From assembly GCA_002390745.1 (NCBI GenBank), contig DGQK01000001.1:1-64000 (forward strand): a stretch of 64,000 nt of DNA, read 5' to 3'. This stretch comes from Bacteroidetes bacterium UBA4416. Its GTDB lineage: Bacteria; Bacteroidota; Bacteroidia; B-17B0; Aurantibacillaceae. The notes beneath the pieces are model-generated. The model was not told where the DNA came from, ran no database searches, and saw nothing but the letters and a program-made list of their open reading frames with translations. Below are positions 27,542-36,504 of the stretch, in pieces. The stretch's first letter is position 1. Every line of letters begins with the position of its first letter. The position numbers and the translations under genes were made by a program.

Positions 27542-28131
27542 GGTTCTACAAAGCTGAAAAAAATTGAGGGTTATTTCAGAAAATGAAATTAACATTGGTA
27601 ATGTGTTTTTGAACAATGAAAAAATGTCATTGATCGATGCCTGATCCGGAAATGCCTGATTGATAAGGCTTTTAAGCTGACATAAAAAAAAATGAAAAAA
27701 AACAGGACTTAACAGTACCATGTCTAATTTTTTTTATTAAGTGAATATAGCGTTTCAGGGCATCTGCCAAAAACCAGGTGCTTTGCAAAGCAGACGCAAC
27801 CGCCTTTCAGCCATTTTATCCCCGCTATTTTTTTCCTGTGCGGAGTGTGGTTATTTCTCCCCTGCCCGTTTTTTTCGTCCGGAGGTTTTACTGGACCATG
27901 AATCACCTTCATAAAAAAAACAATCAGGGTTTTCTGTATGCACCCATGATCATTACTTTCCTGGATGCCCTGCACCTGCGTTTCAGGCCGGTGCGGGAAG
28001 CGACCATCCGGCCCAAAAAAACTTTCGGTTAATAAATGCATGTGGCGGCTAAGTGTTCCCTCCTCCGATATCCGGCTAATAATCAAGACTTTATTTATTG
28101 CAAAAAACCATGATTATATACAAAATAGTGC
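27542..28131. other. Intergenic stretch without a recognised gene
   Basis: About 590 bases between the divergent nrdB and DUF5606 genes. Open frames exist on both strands (120 codons on minus at 27724-28086, 84 on plus at 27778-28032), but they overlap each other, have atypical composition and resemble nothing. Nothing else is seen apart from A/T-rich tracts near 27680-27740. Confidence 0.4.
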
Positions 28132-28139
28132 TATTTTTG
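28132..28139 (+). promoter_or_regulatory. -7 promoter element of the DUF5606 gene
   Basis: TATTTTTG, an exact consensus match, 25 bases before the ATG. Confidence 0.55.
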
Positions 28140-28164
28140 TTATCTAATTTTTTGAAAACATACC

Positions 28165-28713
28165 ATGATCGATTTAACAGGAATTATTGCCATTAGCGGA
28201 CAGTCCGGCCTATACAAGGTGGTTGCCCAGGCAAAAAACGGAATTATTGTAGAGAGCTTAACTGATAAAAAACGTACGTCTATCAGTTCAACTGCCAAAG
28301 TGAGCTCCCTGGAAGATATCAGCATGTTTACTACAGGAGATGACAAACCGGTTTCTGAGATCATGAAATCTATTTTTGACAAAGAAAAAGGCGGGCCTGC
28401 GATTGATGCGAAGGCAGATGACAAAGCCGTAGCGGCTTACTTTGAGTCTATCTTACCTGAATACGATAAAGAGCGCGTTTACACCAGCAACATGCGTAAA
28501 TTATTTACCTGGTATAACGGTCTGCAAGCTACCGGCAACCTGAAAGAAAAAGAAGTTGAAAAAACAGAGGAAGCAGCTCCTGAGAAAAAAGTAAAAGCAG
28601 CAGCTGAGAAGAAAGCGCCTGCTAAAAAAGCAGTTGCCAAAGACACGGCGAAAGCTAAAACCAGCGCCGGCGTTAAGAAAACAGCCGGTGTGAGGAAAAC
28701 AGGCTCTGCCTAA
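28165..28713 (+). CDS. DUF5606 family protein with a basic Lys/Ala tail
   Basis: A 182-aa cytoplasmic protein. Residues 1-~130 match DUF5606, a family found across Bacteroidota: DLTGIIAISGQSGLYKVV, GIIVESLTDKKRTSISSTAKVSSLEDISMFT (in two adjoining strands) and TSNMRKLFTWYNGL. The first part looks like a small beta-barrel of the SH3 type. Residues ~133-182 are Lys/Ala/Thr-rich and resemble histone H1-like tails, so RNA or DNA contact is possible; function unknown. T- and A-ending codons are frequent, suggesting good expression. ATG start; a terminator follows. Confidence 0.9.
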   Translation: MIDLTGIIAISGQSGLYKVVAQAKNGIIVESLTDKKRTSISSTAKVSSLEDISMFTTGDDKPVSEIMKSIFDKEKGGPAIDAKADDKAVAAYFESILPEYDKERVYTSNMRKLFTWYNGLQATGNLKEKEVEKTEEAAPEKKVKAAAEKKAPAKKAVAKDTAKAKTSAGVKKTAGVRKTGSA

Positions 28714-28737
28714 TTATTGAAATTATTTTTCTAATAG

Positions 28738-28765
28738 AAAGGTTGCCTTCAGGCAGCCTTTTTTG
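28738..28765 (+). terminator. Rho-independent terminator of the DUF5606 gene
   Basis: A 10-bp stem (28738-28747 with 28752-28761, one G-U pair), 4-base loop, then T6. Confidence 0.85.
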
Positions 28766-28770
28766 TTTGG

Positions 28771-29096
28771 TATCAACAAGGGAGCGGGAAGAAGTTGACA
28801 CCTTTGAAAGGCCAGCGCATCTTCGTCTCCCAGAACACTCCCATACCACAATGAATGTATTCCTGCTGCTGATGGCGTCATCAACAGCCCCTTGTTGGTG
28901 TTATCACCAACAAGTGCACAAACACCCACCAACAAGGGCACCAAGGCACAAGAAGAAGTTGACACCTTTGAAAGTCCAACGCATCTTCACCCCCGGAACA
29001 TTCCCATAACCACCATACTATGTTCCTGCTGTTGATGGCGTCATGGCAGCCCTCTTGTTGGTGATAACACCAACAAGAGCATAAACGCCAACAAGG
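28771..29096. repeat. Tandem ~164-bp imperfect repeat with mirrored stem-loops
   Basis: Two copies of a ~164-base unit (about 28771-28930 and 28931-29096). Conserved parts include the AAGAAGTTGACACCTTTGAAAG block (offset 164 bases), a GATGGCGTCAT stretch and several CCAACAAG words. Each holds a perfect 10-bp stem: 28891-28914 with loop TTAT, and 29054-29077 with loop ATAA. The two 24-base stem-loops are exact reverse complements of each other, so the hairpin is inverted in one copy while the flanks are direct. No gene is seen in 28766-29332; frames across the unit are only by-products of the repeat. Confidence 0.7.
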
Positions 29097-29332
29097 ATGC
29101 GATCCCACGACGCCTCGTTGGAGATTGAAACAGAAAGCCTGTCCGCGCCGCGGCACGCCCTAACGCTCTTAGGCCAATAGTAAGTTTCATCGGAATCTTG
29201 CCTTGCTACGGTCCTGTAAACCGGCTCTCACGAATATTAACAAAAACAGAAGTATCATAAAAAACAAAGACGGCTTTATGGTGTTTTGCTTATAAATGCT
29301 AAATTCAACCTATCATTTAAACTCACTTTTTT

Positions 29333-31024
29333 ATGCAGCGTCATTACCTTTCGTCCGACTTTAAAATTACCAACTGGGATCAGCTAAAACCTATTTTCGA
29401 AGAGCTTAAACACCGTACGCTCCAATCTGTTTCCGATCTCAGGCAATGGATGAAAGATTACAGCGAAGTGGAAGCCGTGATCAGCGAAGATGGCGCCTGG
29501 CGCTACATCAAGATGACCTGCAACACACAGGACGAAAAACTACAGAACGATTTCAATTTCTTTGTGACGGAGATCGAGCCGCACATCTCTCCGTACAGCA
29601 ATGAGCTGAACAAAAAACTGATCGACTGCCCTTTTGTGGATGAGCTCGAAAAAGATACTTACTTCGTGCATGTGCGCGGCGTGAAGAAAAGCATTGAACT
29701 CTACCGCGAAGAGAACATCGCCCTGAACACGGAGCTGCGCCAGAAGGAACAGGAGTTCGGCACCATTTCGGCCGCTCAGAGCATTACACACAACGGCGAG
29801 GAAATGACCATTCAGAAAGCCTCAACCTTCTTCAAAAACAACGACCGCAGTCTGCGTGAGAAGATCTATCATCAGATCCAGGAGCGCAAGGGCAAAGATG
29901 AGGACACCCTCAACAACCTTTACACGGAGCTCATCAAACTTCGCCACCAGGTAGCCCTCAATACGGGTTTCAGCAACTACAGGGATTACAAGCACGAAGA
30001 ACTCGGGCGCTTCGACTACCGGGTGCAGGATTGCTACGATTTCCAGGACGCGATTCAAAAACACATTGTGCCTTTGGTCAAACAAAACGAGCAGGCCCGC
30101 AAGGATGCCCTGAACCTCGATAGCTACAGGCCCTGGGACAAGGAAGTGGACGTTGATGGCAAAACGCCGCTGAAGCCTTTTAGCACCGGCGCCGACCTGA
30201 CAGCCAAAACGATCAGTTGCTTCAATGAAATAGATCCTTATTTTGCCGATTGCATCAGCACCATGCGCGACATGAAGCGCCTCGACCTGGAATCGCGCAT
30301 TGGTAAAGCGCCGGGCGGCTACAACTACCCGCTGATGGAAACCGACGTGCCCTTTATCTTCATGAATGCCGTGGGCCTGCACCGCGATATGGTAACGATG
30401 GTGCACGAAGGCGGACATGCTGTGCACGCCTTCCTGGCGGCGGGCTTAGAGCTTACGGAATTCAAAAGCACGCCGAGCGAAGTGGCCGAGCTGGCGAGCA
30501 TGAGCATGGAGCTCATCAGCATGGAACACTGGGATGCTTTTTTCGCTGATAAGGAAGAGTTGAAACGCGCCAAAAAAGAGCAGCTCGACAGTGTCCTGAA
30601 AGGATTGCCGTGGATTGCCTCCATCGATAAATTCCAGCACTGGATCTATACGCACCCCCAACATACCATCGAGGAGCGTTATGCTACCTGGTTGCAGATC
30701 TGCAAAGACTTTGGAACAGGCGTGGTCGATTACAGCGGCCTGGAAAATAATTTAAAACGCTCATGGCAAAGCCAACTGCACTTGTACGAAGTGCCGTTCT
30801 ATTACATTGAGTATGGAATGGCACAACTGGGTGCTATTGCCATGTGGCGCAACTACAAGCAAAACCCAAAGCAGGCGCTTGAGAACTACAAAAAGGCGCT
30901 GGCATTGGGCTACACCAAAACCATCCCGGAAATTTATAAAACCGCAGGTATCAAGTTCGACTTTTCGCCGGATTACGTGAAAGAGCTTGCTGACTTTGTA
31001 AAGGCAGAGTACGAGGCGTTGTAA
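29333..31024 (+). CDS. M3 family oligoendopeptidase (PepF-like)
   Basis: A 563-aa zinc metallopeptidase that degrades short peptides in the cytoplasm. The zinc motif HEGGH is at residues 358-362, followed by TPSEVAELASMSME with the third ligand candidate E386, as in family M3. The N-terminal half is helical, as in PepF. The end (YYIEYGMAQLGAIAMWRNY) carries the family Tyr/His-region signature. No signal peptide. ATG start. A long palindrome follows directly. Confidence 0.93.
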   Translation: MQRHYLSSDFKITNWDQLKPIFEELKHRTLQSVSDLRQWMKDYSEVEAVISEDGAWRYIKMTCNTQDEKLQNDFNFFVTEIEPHISPYSNELNKKLIDCPFVDELEKDTYFVHVRGVKKSIELYREENIALNTELRQKEQEFGTISAAQSITHNGEEMTIQKASTFFKNNDRSLREKIYHQIQERKGKDEDTLNNLYTELIKLRHQVALNTGFSNYRDYKHEELGRFDYRVQDCYDFQDAIQKHIVPLVKQNEQARKDALNLDSYRPWDKEVDVDGKTPLKPFSTGADLTAKTISCFNEIDPYFADCISTMRDMKRLDLESRIGKAPGGYNYPLMETDVPFIFMNAVGLHRDMVTMVHEGGHAVHAFLAAGLELTEFKSTPSEVAELASMSMELISMEHWDAFFADKEELKRAKKEQLDSVLKGLPWIASIDKFQHWIYTHPQHTIEERYATWLQICKDFGTGVVDYSGLENNLKRSWQSQLHLYEVPFYYIEYGMAQLGAIAMWRNYKQNPKQALENYKKALALGYTKTIPEIYKTAGIKFDFSPDYVKELADFVKAEYEAL

Positions 31025-31027
31025 GAG

Positions 31028-31123
31028 CGTCATTGCGAGCGGAGCGAAGCAATCTCATAAATAATGGAATCTTCATATAACTATGAGATTGCTTCATTCC
31101 GCTTCGCTACATTCGCAATGACG
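31028..31123. repeat. Long REP-like palindrome
   Basis: A 96-base inverted repeat between convergent genes. The left arm starts CGTCATTGCGAGCGGAGCGA and the right arm ends CGCTACATTCGCAATGACG, with a few mismatches and an A/T-rich centre. The CGTCATTGCGAGCGGAGCGA phrase occurs as an interspersed extragenic palindrome in many unrelated bacterial genomes (from memory). It may also stop transcription from both sides. Confidence 0.75.
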
Positions 31124-31128
31124 ATTCC

Positions 31129-33732
31129 CTAAAAATCCTCCTCTTCTTTTTTCTTAGGCTGAAGGCCATTCGCCTTCTTCGGCTTTTCTTCTCCGAATTT
31201 GATTTGGAAATTCTGATTGGCTTTTTCTTCCTGCCTCACTTTGGCCGTATCTTTTTTAAACAGGCCCAATTCTTCTTTCAGGATCTGCCTGATGTTTTGC
31301 TTTTCCTGCCTGATGTCTTCCCTGATCTTCTCCTTCGCACCTTTGCGGTCGTAGCTGATCTTCGGGTTATCGACAGGGCCAACCATTTTGATGAAAACGC
31401 TGCGACGGTTCTCCGGATCGTTTTCCACTAAAGACAGTTCGTCATCGAGTTGCTTATTGGCCCGCGGCTTTTTCGCCAGCAGCTCGCTGATGAGCAATTG
31501 AATGTGATAGTCCACGATATTATCAAAGCTATGCCTGCCCCACAGCTCGAGGTTGATCGCATTCGACTTGATGGATGTTTTCGGGATCGTGATCATCCGG
31601 TCCCTGATGTCAATACTGCTTTGCAGGCTCGAAAATTTAATGTGCTTCAGCTCGTTGATGTCGATGTACTTCGCCAGGCTTTCGAGGGGCTTAAACCCGA
31701 TCAGCTCTCCGCGCTCGATGGTAATGCTACTGTTGGCGCGGATGCTGTTGGTATTTACTTCCAGCTTCTCATTCCAGCTGGCCATAAAGCTCACATGTGC
31801 GGTCACAAAGCCTTTCAGATGCTTATCCTCCAGGGTCGTTTGTCCGAAATTGTTCAGCTCTGTAAACAGCTTCCGGATATTCAGTTGCTCGAGGTCGCAG
31901 TCGCCCGATACTTTGAGCTCCTTCCCACTCGCGTCGGCAAAGGCATTCATGCGAATGGTGCCGTCCGTGGCCCCAAGGCTCAGATCTTTCAGCGCTACTT
32001 TCCGGTCTTTCAGCAACAAGCTTCCTTTGATGTCCGCGGCGGTGAATTTCCCGAAGGATAATTTCTGCAACGACACCTCCACATTCAGCTCCAGCTTATC
32101 GGATATAGAAAAAGACGAAGATCCCGACGAGGAACCGGCTGAAAATAAAAAATCTTCCAGCTCGATCTTTTCGCTTGTCACATGGGCATTGATTCCCAGG
32201 GCCGTATTGGGATCGAAGAGGTAGCCCAGGAAATTCGGCATTTCTCCATTCAGGGTCACATCAGATGAGCCCTTCAGAATTTTCAGGCCCGATACGCTGA
32301 GGCGGCGATCGGTCAACTTAAGCTCACCACCTGGAATGTTCAGGTCCTTATTGGATTGCCTGAAAGCGGCTTTCAGGTCTTTGAGGGTGGCTGTTCCATT
32401 GGCCCTGATGTCCGGACTGAAGGTGTTATTCTTCATATCATTGACAGAGCCTTCGATGTTTGCCGTAATGTCGATGCTGCCGCTGATCTCGCGGATCGTA
32501 TCTACCGGGTAAAAGGTCATCAGCTCCGCCAGGTTGGTTTTGGCGGCAATGTTCAGTTTCAGGTAAGGGTCGTTGAAATCGCTGATCTCTACATCACCTT
32601 TAAAGGTATTGGCATGGAGATTGGCCGAAATGTTTTGCAGCTTCAGCACACTGCTACGTTTCGAGAGGTTCAGGCTTCCCTGCAGGTTTACATTCGAGAG
32701 CGTGGTGTTCTGAGGCTTGTAGGTGATGGATGCCTGCCTGATCCCGAAATCCGCAACCAGCGACAGCGGCTTCGAATAATGGTAATGGCATTCTCCTTTG
32801 GCATAGAACTCGCCGTCGCTTTTATAATCAGCGATCTGGTTCTGGAATTTTTCAGGCAGAAGCGAGAGTGTTGACGAAATATCCAGGTTCTTACCGTTGA
32901 AGTTAATGTCCAGGGAGATCAGGCTATCTTGTAGCACGAAGTTACCACTGCTCTCCATCTTTGCCGAATTGAAATCCGTTTCCGCATGGCGGATGGTATA
33001 AGTTGTTTGGTTGACGTCCAGCGCTACATCAAAGTACAGGTTCTTATGATGAATATATTCCGTTTTGTCCACCAGGAACAGCGACACAAAAGCCTTTCCG
33101 TCGGCTTTCAGCAGGTAATTGCTGCTGGCAAAGGCCCCTTTGAAATTAATGTGCTTAATGCTGCTCTCCAGTTTCACGCGGGCGCGGCTGTTCTTATAGT
33201 TGAGTACGAAATCACTCAGCGTGATCTTTTCGAGGGCAAAGGCCAGACTATCATTGCTTTTGGCGGTGCTATCGCTTTTCCAGACAATGTAATTGGCATT
33301 TCCCTTTTTATCGACTACCAGGTCGGCTCTCCCCTTCCCCAGGGCAATCTTTTTAATATTGTAACGCTTACTGAACAGGTCTTTGATGTTGAAGCCCAGC
33401 GACAGGGATTCGGTATAAAGCAGTGTATCCTTGTCCTTAATATTCGCCGACTCCATGATGGTCAGTTGCTTAAACTCCAGGGCACAATCGGGAAAGGATT
33501 TGATGATCGTCAGGTCGATGTTTTTCGGATCGACCCGCACTTCGGCATTCAGGTGCTTGTTCAGCTCTTTGATGACTATAGCTTTTACGTCATCTTCATA
33601 AATCACCACCAATGTGACTCCGATGATGAGAAGCGACAAGACGGAGATCACGATCGTGAAAAACAATCGTCTGATAAACCTCCAGGCGCTGAACGTTTTT
33701 TGGGGTTCCTGTATCGGTGTGTATTCTTCCAA
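31129..33732 (-). CDS. AsmA-like envelope protein
   Basis: An 867-aa protein with one N-terminal membrane helix (residues ~23-47) followed by a long periplasmic beta-rich region of the AsmA/TamB/Vps13-like kind: HLNAEVRVDPKNIDLTIIKSFPDCALEFKQL spread over the first strands, and repeated LDINF/LNVEVSL-type strands. AsmA-like proteins are thought to carry or regulate phospholipids between the membranes. The last ~120 residues are charged and coiled-coil-like (KEKIREDIRQEKQNIRQIL), unusual after an AsmA domain. ATG start. It is divergent from the UPF0316 gene and convergent with the M3 peptidase. Confidence 0.85.
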   Translation of the reverse strand: MEEYTPIQEPQKTFSAWRFIRRLFFTIVISVLSLLIIGVTLVVIYEDDVKAIVIKELNKHLNAEVRVDPKNIDLTIIKSFPDCALEFKQLTIMESANIKDKDTLLYTESLSLGFNIKDLFSKRYNIKKIALGKGRADLVVDKKGNANYIVWKSDSTAKSNDSLAFALEKITLSDFVLNYKNSRARVKLESSIKHINFKGAFASSNYLLKADGKAFVSLFLVDKTEYIHHKNLYFDVALDVNQTTYTIRHAETDFNSAKMESSGNFVLQDSLISLDINFNGKNLDISSTLSLLPEKFQNQIADYKSDGEFYAKGECHYHYSKPLSLVADFGIRQASITYKPQNTTLSNVNLQGSLNLSKRSSVLKLQNISANLHANTFKGDVEISDFNDPYLKLNIAAKTNLAELMTFYPVDTIREISGSIDITANIEGSVNDMKNNTFSPDIRANGTATLKDLKAAFRQSNKDLNIPGGELKLTDRRLSVSGLKILKGSSDVTLNGEMPNFLGYLFDPNTALGINAHVTSEKIELEDFLFSAGSSSGSSSFSISDKLELNVEVSLQKLSFGKFTAADIKGSLLLKDRKVALKDLSLGATDGTIRMNAFADASGKELKVSGDCDLEQLNIRKLFTELNNFGQTTLEDKHLKGFVTAHVSFMASWNEKLEVNTNSIRANSSITIERGELIGFKPLESLAKYIDINELKHIKFSSLQSSIDIRDRMITIPKTSIKSNAINLELWGRHSFDNIVDYHIQLLISELLAKKPRANKQLDDELSLVENDPENRRSVFIKMVGPVDNPKISYDRKGAKEKIREDIRQEKQNIRQILKEELGLFKKDTAKVRQEEKANQNFQIKFGEEKPKKANGLQPKKKEEEDF

Positions 33733-33860
33733 AGCACTATAAATGTCCGTTTAATCAGGCTTCTTTTTTAAGTCCGCGACGGCTTTATTTAAACAAGGGC
33801 CTATTAATAAATTACCGATATAACGTCATAATGGTCAAATAAGTACAGTAATTTTAAAGA

Positions 33861-34436
33861 ATGGCTTTCGATTATTTCAGCTGGATCATCCTCCCCGTGC
33901 TTATCTTCATTTCCCGCCTCGGGGACGTGACGATGGCGACACTGCGCCATATCTTCATTTCCAAGGGTTTCCGCAAGATCGTGCCGATCCTCGGCTTTTT
34001 CGAAGTGCTGATCTGGCTGGTGGCCATGCGGCAGGTGTTCAGCCACCTCAACAATGCCGCTTGTTTCATTGCCTGGGCCGCAGGCTTCAGTGCCGGCACT
34101 TACCTTGGCATGTTCATCGAGGAGCGCCTGGCCATCGGCACCCAGATCATCCGCGTGATCACCGCCGAAAATGTGACGGAGCTGGCAGAAGCCATGAAGC
34201 AGCATCACCAGGGCATCACCATCGTCGACGGGCACGGCGCCAAAGGGCCGGTGAAGCTCATCTTCATGATCGTGCGCCGGGCCAATAAAAAGCAGGTGCT
34301 GGATATCGTCCACCATCACACGCCCAATGCCTTTTATTCCATCGAAGACGTGAAAAGCTTTAAACATGGCGTTTTCACGGAAACCGGAAACTCCTCGCCG
34401 GTAGGCAGGCTGCTCAGCATCCGCAAAGGGAAGTAA
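33861..34436 (+). CDS. UPF0316 membrane protein (DUF5698/DUF2179, YebE family)
   Basis: A 191-aa protein. Residues 1-~90 hold three membrane helices with the DUF5698 signature (RLGDVTMATLRHIFISKGFRK, FEVLIWLVAM). Residues ~95-180 are a DUF2179 domain (GITIVDGHGAKGPVKLIFMI, RANKKQVLDIVH), which in related transporter-like proteins may sense small ligands. No function is established. ATG start. It stands alone between divergent and convergent neighbours. Confidence 0.9.
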   Translation: MAFDYFSWIILPVLIFISRLGDVTMATLRHIFISKGFRKIVPILGFFEVLIWLVAMRQVFSHLNNAACFIAWAAGFSAGTYLGMFIEERLAIGTQIIRVITAENVTELAEAMKQHHQGITIVDGHGAKGPVKLIFMIVRRANKKQVLDIVHHHTPNAFYSIEDVKSFKHGVFTETGNSSPVGRLLSIRKGK

Positions 34437-34473
34437 ATTACCAAGCCTTCCCAAAGGTTGAAACTTTAGCTTA

Positions 34474-35286
34474 TTAATAGCCTGATACCAACAAACGCCT
34501 CGCCGCCTTCTCCCCGCATTTCTGGTATTGCGCATAAGCCTTCGCGGCCCGTGTGCGGACTTCTTCTGCCGTTTCGTGGTTCACATAGCCGCTGAGTGCA
34601 TCGTGCAAGGTATAAGCTTCCGGGCACATCAGGCCGGTGGTCCACACCAGCGGATTGGCCTTGGTTTGTTTCAGGTGCGGTGCGAAATAGGATTTGCTGA
34701 TACAGGCCAGGATGATGCAATCGCGGGTGTTGCCGTCGGTGTTGCCGAAATTTTCACTCAGCTCAAAATCCATGAGGCCGTCGTGGCCGATATAAGCCAA
34801 CAGCGAAGACTTCCCGTACAGCCCCACTTTCATATAATTCACCAGGATGGAATCTTTCTTCTGCCCGGAACAGGATTGTAGAAAATCCCGGGTGCATTCC
34901 TTGATGTTCTTTCCGTTATAGGCGTCAGCCACCAGGTAGTAGTTCCAGCTGTTGTGCCTGAAGATGATGCGCTCCATGACTGTTGAATCGATGGTTTCGG
35001 ATTTTACAAAAGTCCACTCTTTGCTTTTTTTGAAAAAACTGCGCACGCCGTAACCACAGCCCCAGTACAGGTTAGCATTCGGATTTTGTCCGTTTCCGAT
35101 CTTTGCCGGTACCGGCACAATACCCTGGTATTTATTATCGCACAGGGCCACCAACACATGAATGGTTTTGGGCGGCGCGATCCGTTTGACCGTTACGTTG
35201 TGCCTGGTGGATCTGATGGTTGTTCTCTCTGTCGCTGCGCTCAAAAGGCAAAGAGCAACAAGTGATAACAGGATGTGGTTTCTCAT
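34474..35286 (-). CDS. Secreted protein with a caspase-like (clan CD) His/Cys arrangement
   Basis: A 270-aa protein with a signal peptide (MRNHILLSLVALCLLSAATE). Seen blocks: TIHVLVALCDNKYQGIVPVP, NLYWGCGYGVRSFFKKS, YYLVADAYNG, LLAYIGHDGLMDFEL with H168, and CIILACISKSYF with C195. A His followed by Gly-rich turn after one hydrophobic strand and a Cys at the end of the next strand is the clan CD peptidase pattern. I know of no assay for this family, so the activity is inference. The gene is minus-strand, alone, and convergent with the UPF0316 gene. Confidence 0.75.
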   Translation of the reverse strand: MRNHILLSLVALCLLSAATERTTIRSTRHNVTVKRIAPPKTIHVLVALCDNKYQGIVPVPAKIGNGQNPNANLYWGCGYGVRSFFKKSKEWTFVKSETIDSTVMERIIFRHNSWNYYLVADAYNGKNIKECTRDFLQSCSGQKKDSILVNYMKVGLYGKSSLLAYIGHDGLMDFELSENFGNTDGNTRDCIILACISKSYFAPHLKQTKANPLVWTTGLMCPEAYTLHDALSGYVNHETAEEVRTRAAKAYAQYQKCGEKAARRLLVSGY

Positions 35287-35399
35287 GGTTTGTAAAACTA
35301 AAATTCAAGGGGATGAATGTTCAGCAGCTTTGTGCAAAGGCTTTATCTAAGGTAAGTGTTTTAGCATTCAAAAACAACATGCCCTCGCAGCAGCGTTAC

Positions 35400-36113
35400 T
35401 TAAAACCGCATTCCATAACCCAATACGCTTAAGGTATAAAATAACTTATAGCGCCGGTCGATGCCCAGGTTATAGTTCGGAGCTACTTCCACCTGGCGTT
35501 TCCTTAATGTTGTTTCAAAATGGATAAACACACGGAGCTTTCTTTCCTGCATTGGCTTTATCTCATATTCAAAGCCCAGGCGGTAGTCCAGAAACGTATC
35601 GTCGTACTCGCTGATCTGCAACTTATCTTTTTCGGATAGCTTCCTGAGGTTTAGTTTTTCTCCAAAAGGTGTAGCGCCCATGCCATACATATTGAAGGAG
35701 CTGATGAACAAAAAGCTGAAGGTTTGCTGCGGCGTTAGTCTTAATCCCAGGGCGAATTGCCGTTTTACCGACATATAATCCATGGCATAAGTGCCGGGCA
35801 GTTTTTTGCCGGCGTAGGAAAAGGTCATATTGTCGCGCTGAAAGCCGAAGCGGGAACTGAATGCAAACACATAATGTTCCGTTTCCCGTTTGATGCCTAC
35901 TCCGAAAACAGGCATCACCGAAAAGGCTGTTTTAGCGCTTAGCGGCGGATCGGCGTCGAATTCAGCAAAAGAATGCTCCAGAGAATACTGATGAAAAAAG
36001 TGCAGCCCGTTGGCATTTACCTTTCTCTCCTCCACCTCTTCCTGGGAAATTGCGGGGAAAGAAAAGAAAGACAACACAAGGATGTGCCTTAGAGGAAAGA
36101 CGACATGACGCAT
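35400..36113 (-). CDS. Putative outer-membrane beta-barrel protein
   Basis: A 237-aa protein with a signal peptide (RHILVLSFFSFPAISQ). Most of the mature part is alternating beta-strand sequence with aromatic residues (HYVFAFSSRFGFQRDNMTFSY, FSFLFISSFNMYGMG) and it ends in an aromatic residue (YGMRF), as outer-membrane barrels do. No family is recognised. The ATG at 36113 (MRHVVFPLRHIL) gives the signal peptide; an ATG at 36161 would add 16 residues that do not fit. It precedes, in transcription order, the caspase-like gene by 113 bases, so the two could be co-expressed. Confidence 0.65.
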   Translation of the reverse strand: MRHVVFPLRHILVLSFFSFPAISQEEVEERKVNANGLHFFHQYSLEHSFAEFDADPPLSAKTAFSVMPVFGVGIKRETEHYVFAFSSRFGFQRDNMTFSYAGKKLPGTYAMDYMSVKRQFALGLRLTPQQTFSFLFISSFNMYGMGATPFGEKLNLRKLSEKDKLQISEYDDTFLDYRLGFEYEIKPMQERKLRVFIHFETTLRKRQVEVAPNYNLGIDRRYKLFYTLSVLGYGMRF

Positions 36114-36208
36114 GATGCCTCTAACGGTGATTTGCGGGTAAAATTGCCCGGTCCTTTTCAAAAAAAGTTTTTTTTGATTGGGCGCCCGGGCGGGCTCTAT
36201 GCTTCAAT

Positions 36209-36266
36209 CGTTTGCCGCATACGGTATTCATGGATACCATAACCGGCTTAGGCCATGCGGCAAACG
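36209..36266. repeat. Nested inverted repeat
   Basis: An outer 12-bp perfect stem (36209-36220 with 36255-36266; 15 bp if one bulged G is allowed) encloses a smaller stem (GGTAT/ATACC). It sits in the 36114-36504 gap. No gene is seen there; the nearby DNA is GC-rich. Confidence 0.55.
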
Positions 36267-36504
36267 GATTTCCGCGGCGATCCCTGGCGCGGCATCCGCT
36301 ACGGACTCCGTTAACTACCTATAAAGCATGTCTGCGGGAAGGATAGAACGGAAATATACCGCATGAACAGGCGGGAATTGGAGCGATAGCCTGACCGTCG
36401 TGACAGCCCGCCAAAAAAATTTAATTAAACATCTGCTTTTTATGCCTGGCGCATCAACGCGTCGAAGCTGCTGTTTCCTGCTTCTAAAATAGCGCTCGCA
36501 AATT

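Noticed and set aside
29106..29134. CRISPR-like repeat end (GTTGGAGATTGAAAC)
   Set aside because: The phrase resembles the 3' end of many CRISPR repeats, but there is one copy only, with no spaced repeats and no cas gene in the window.
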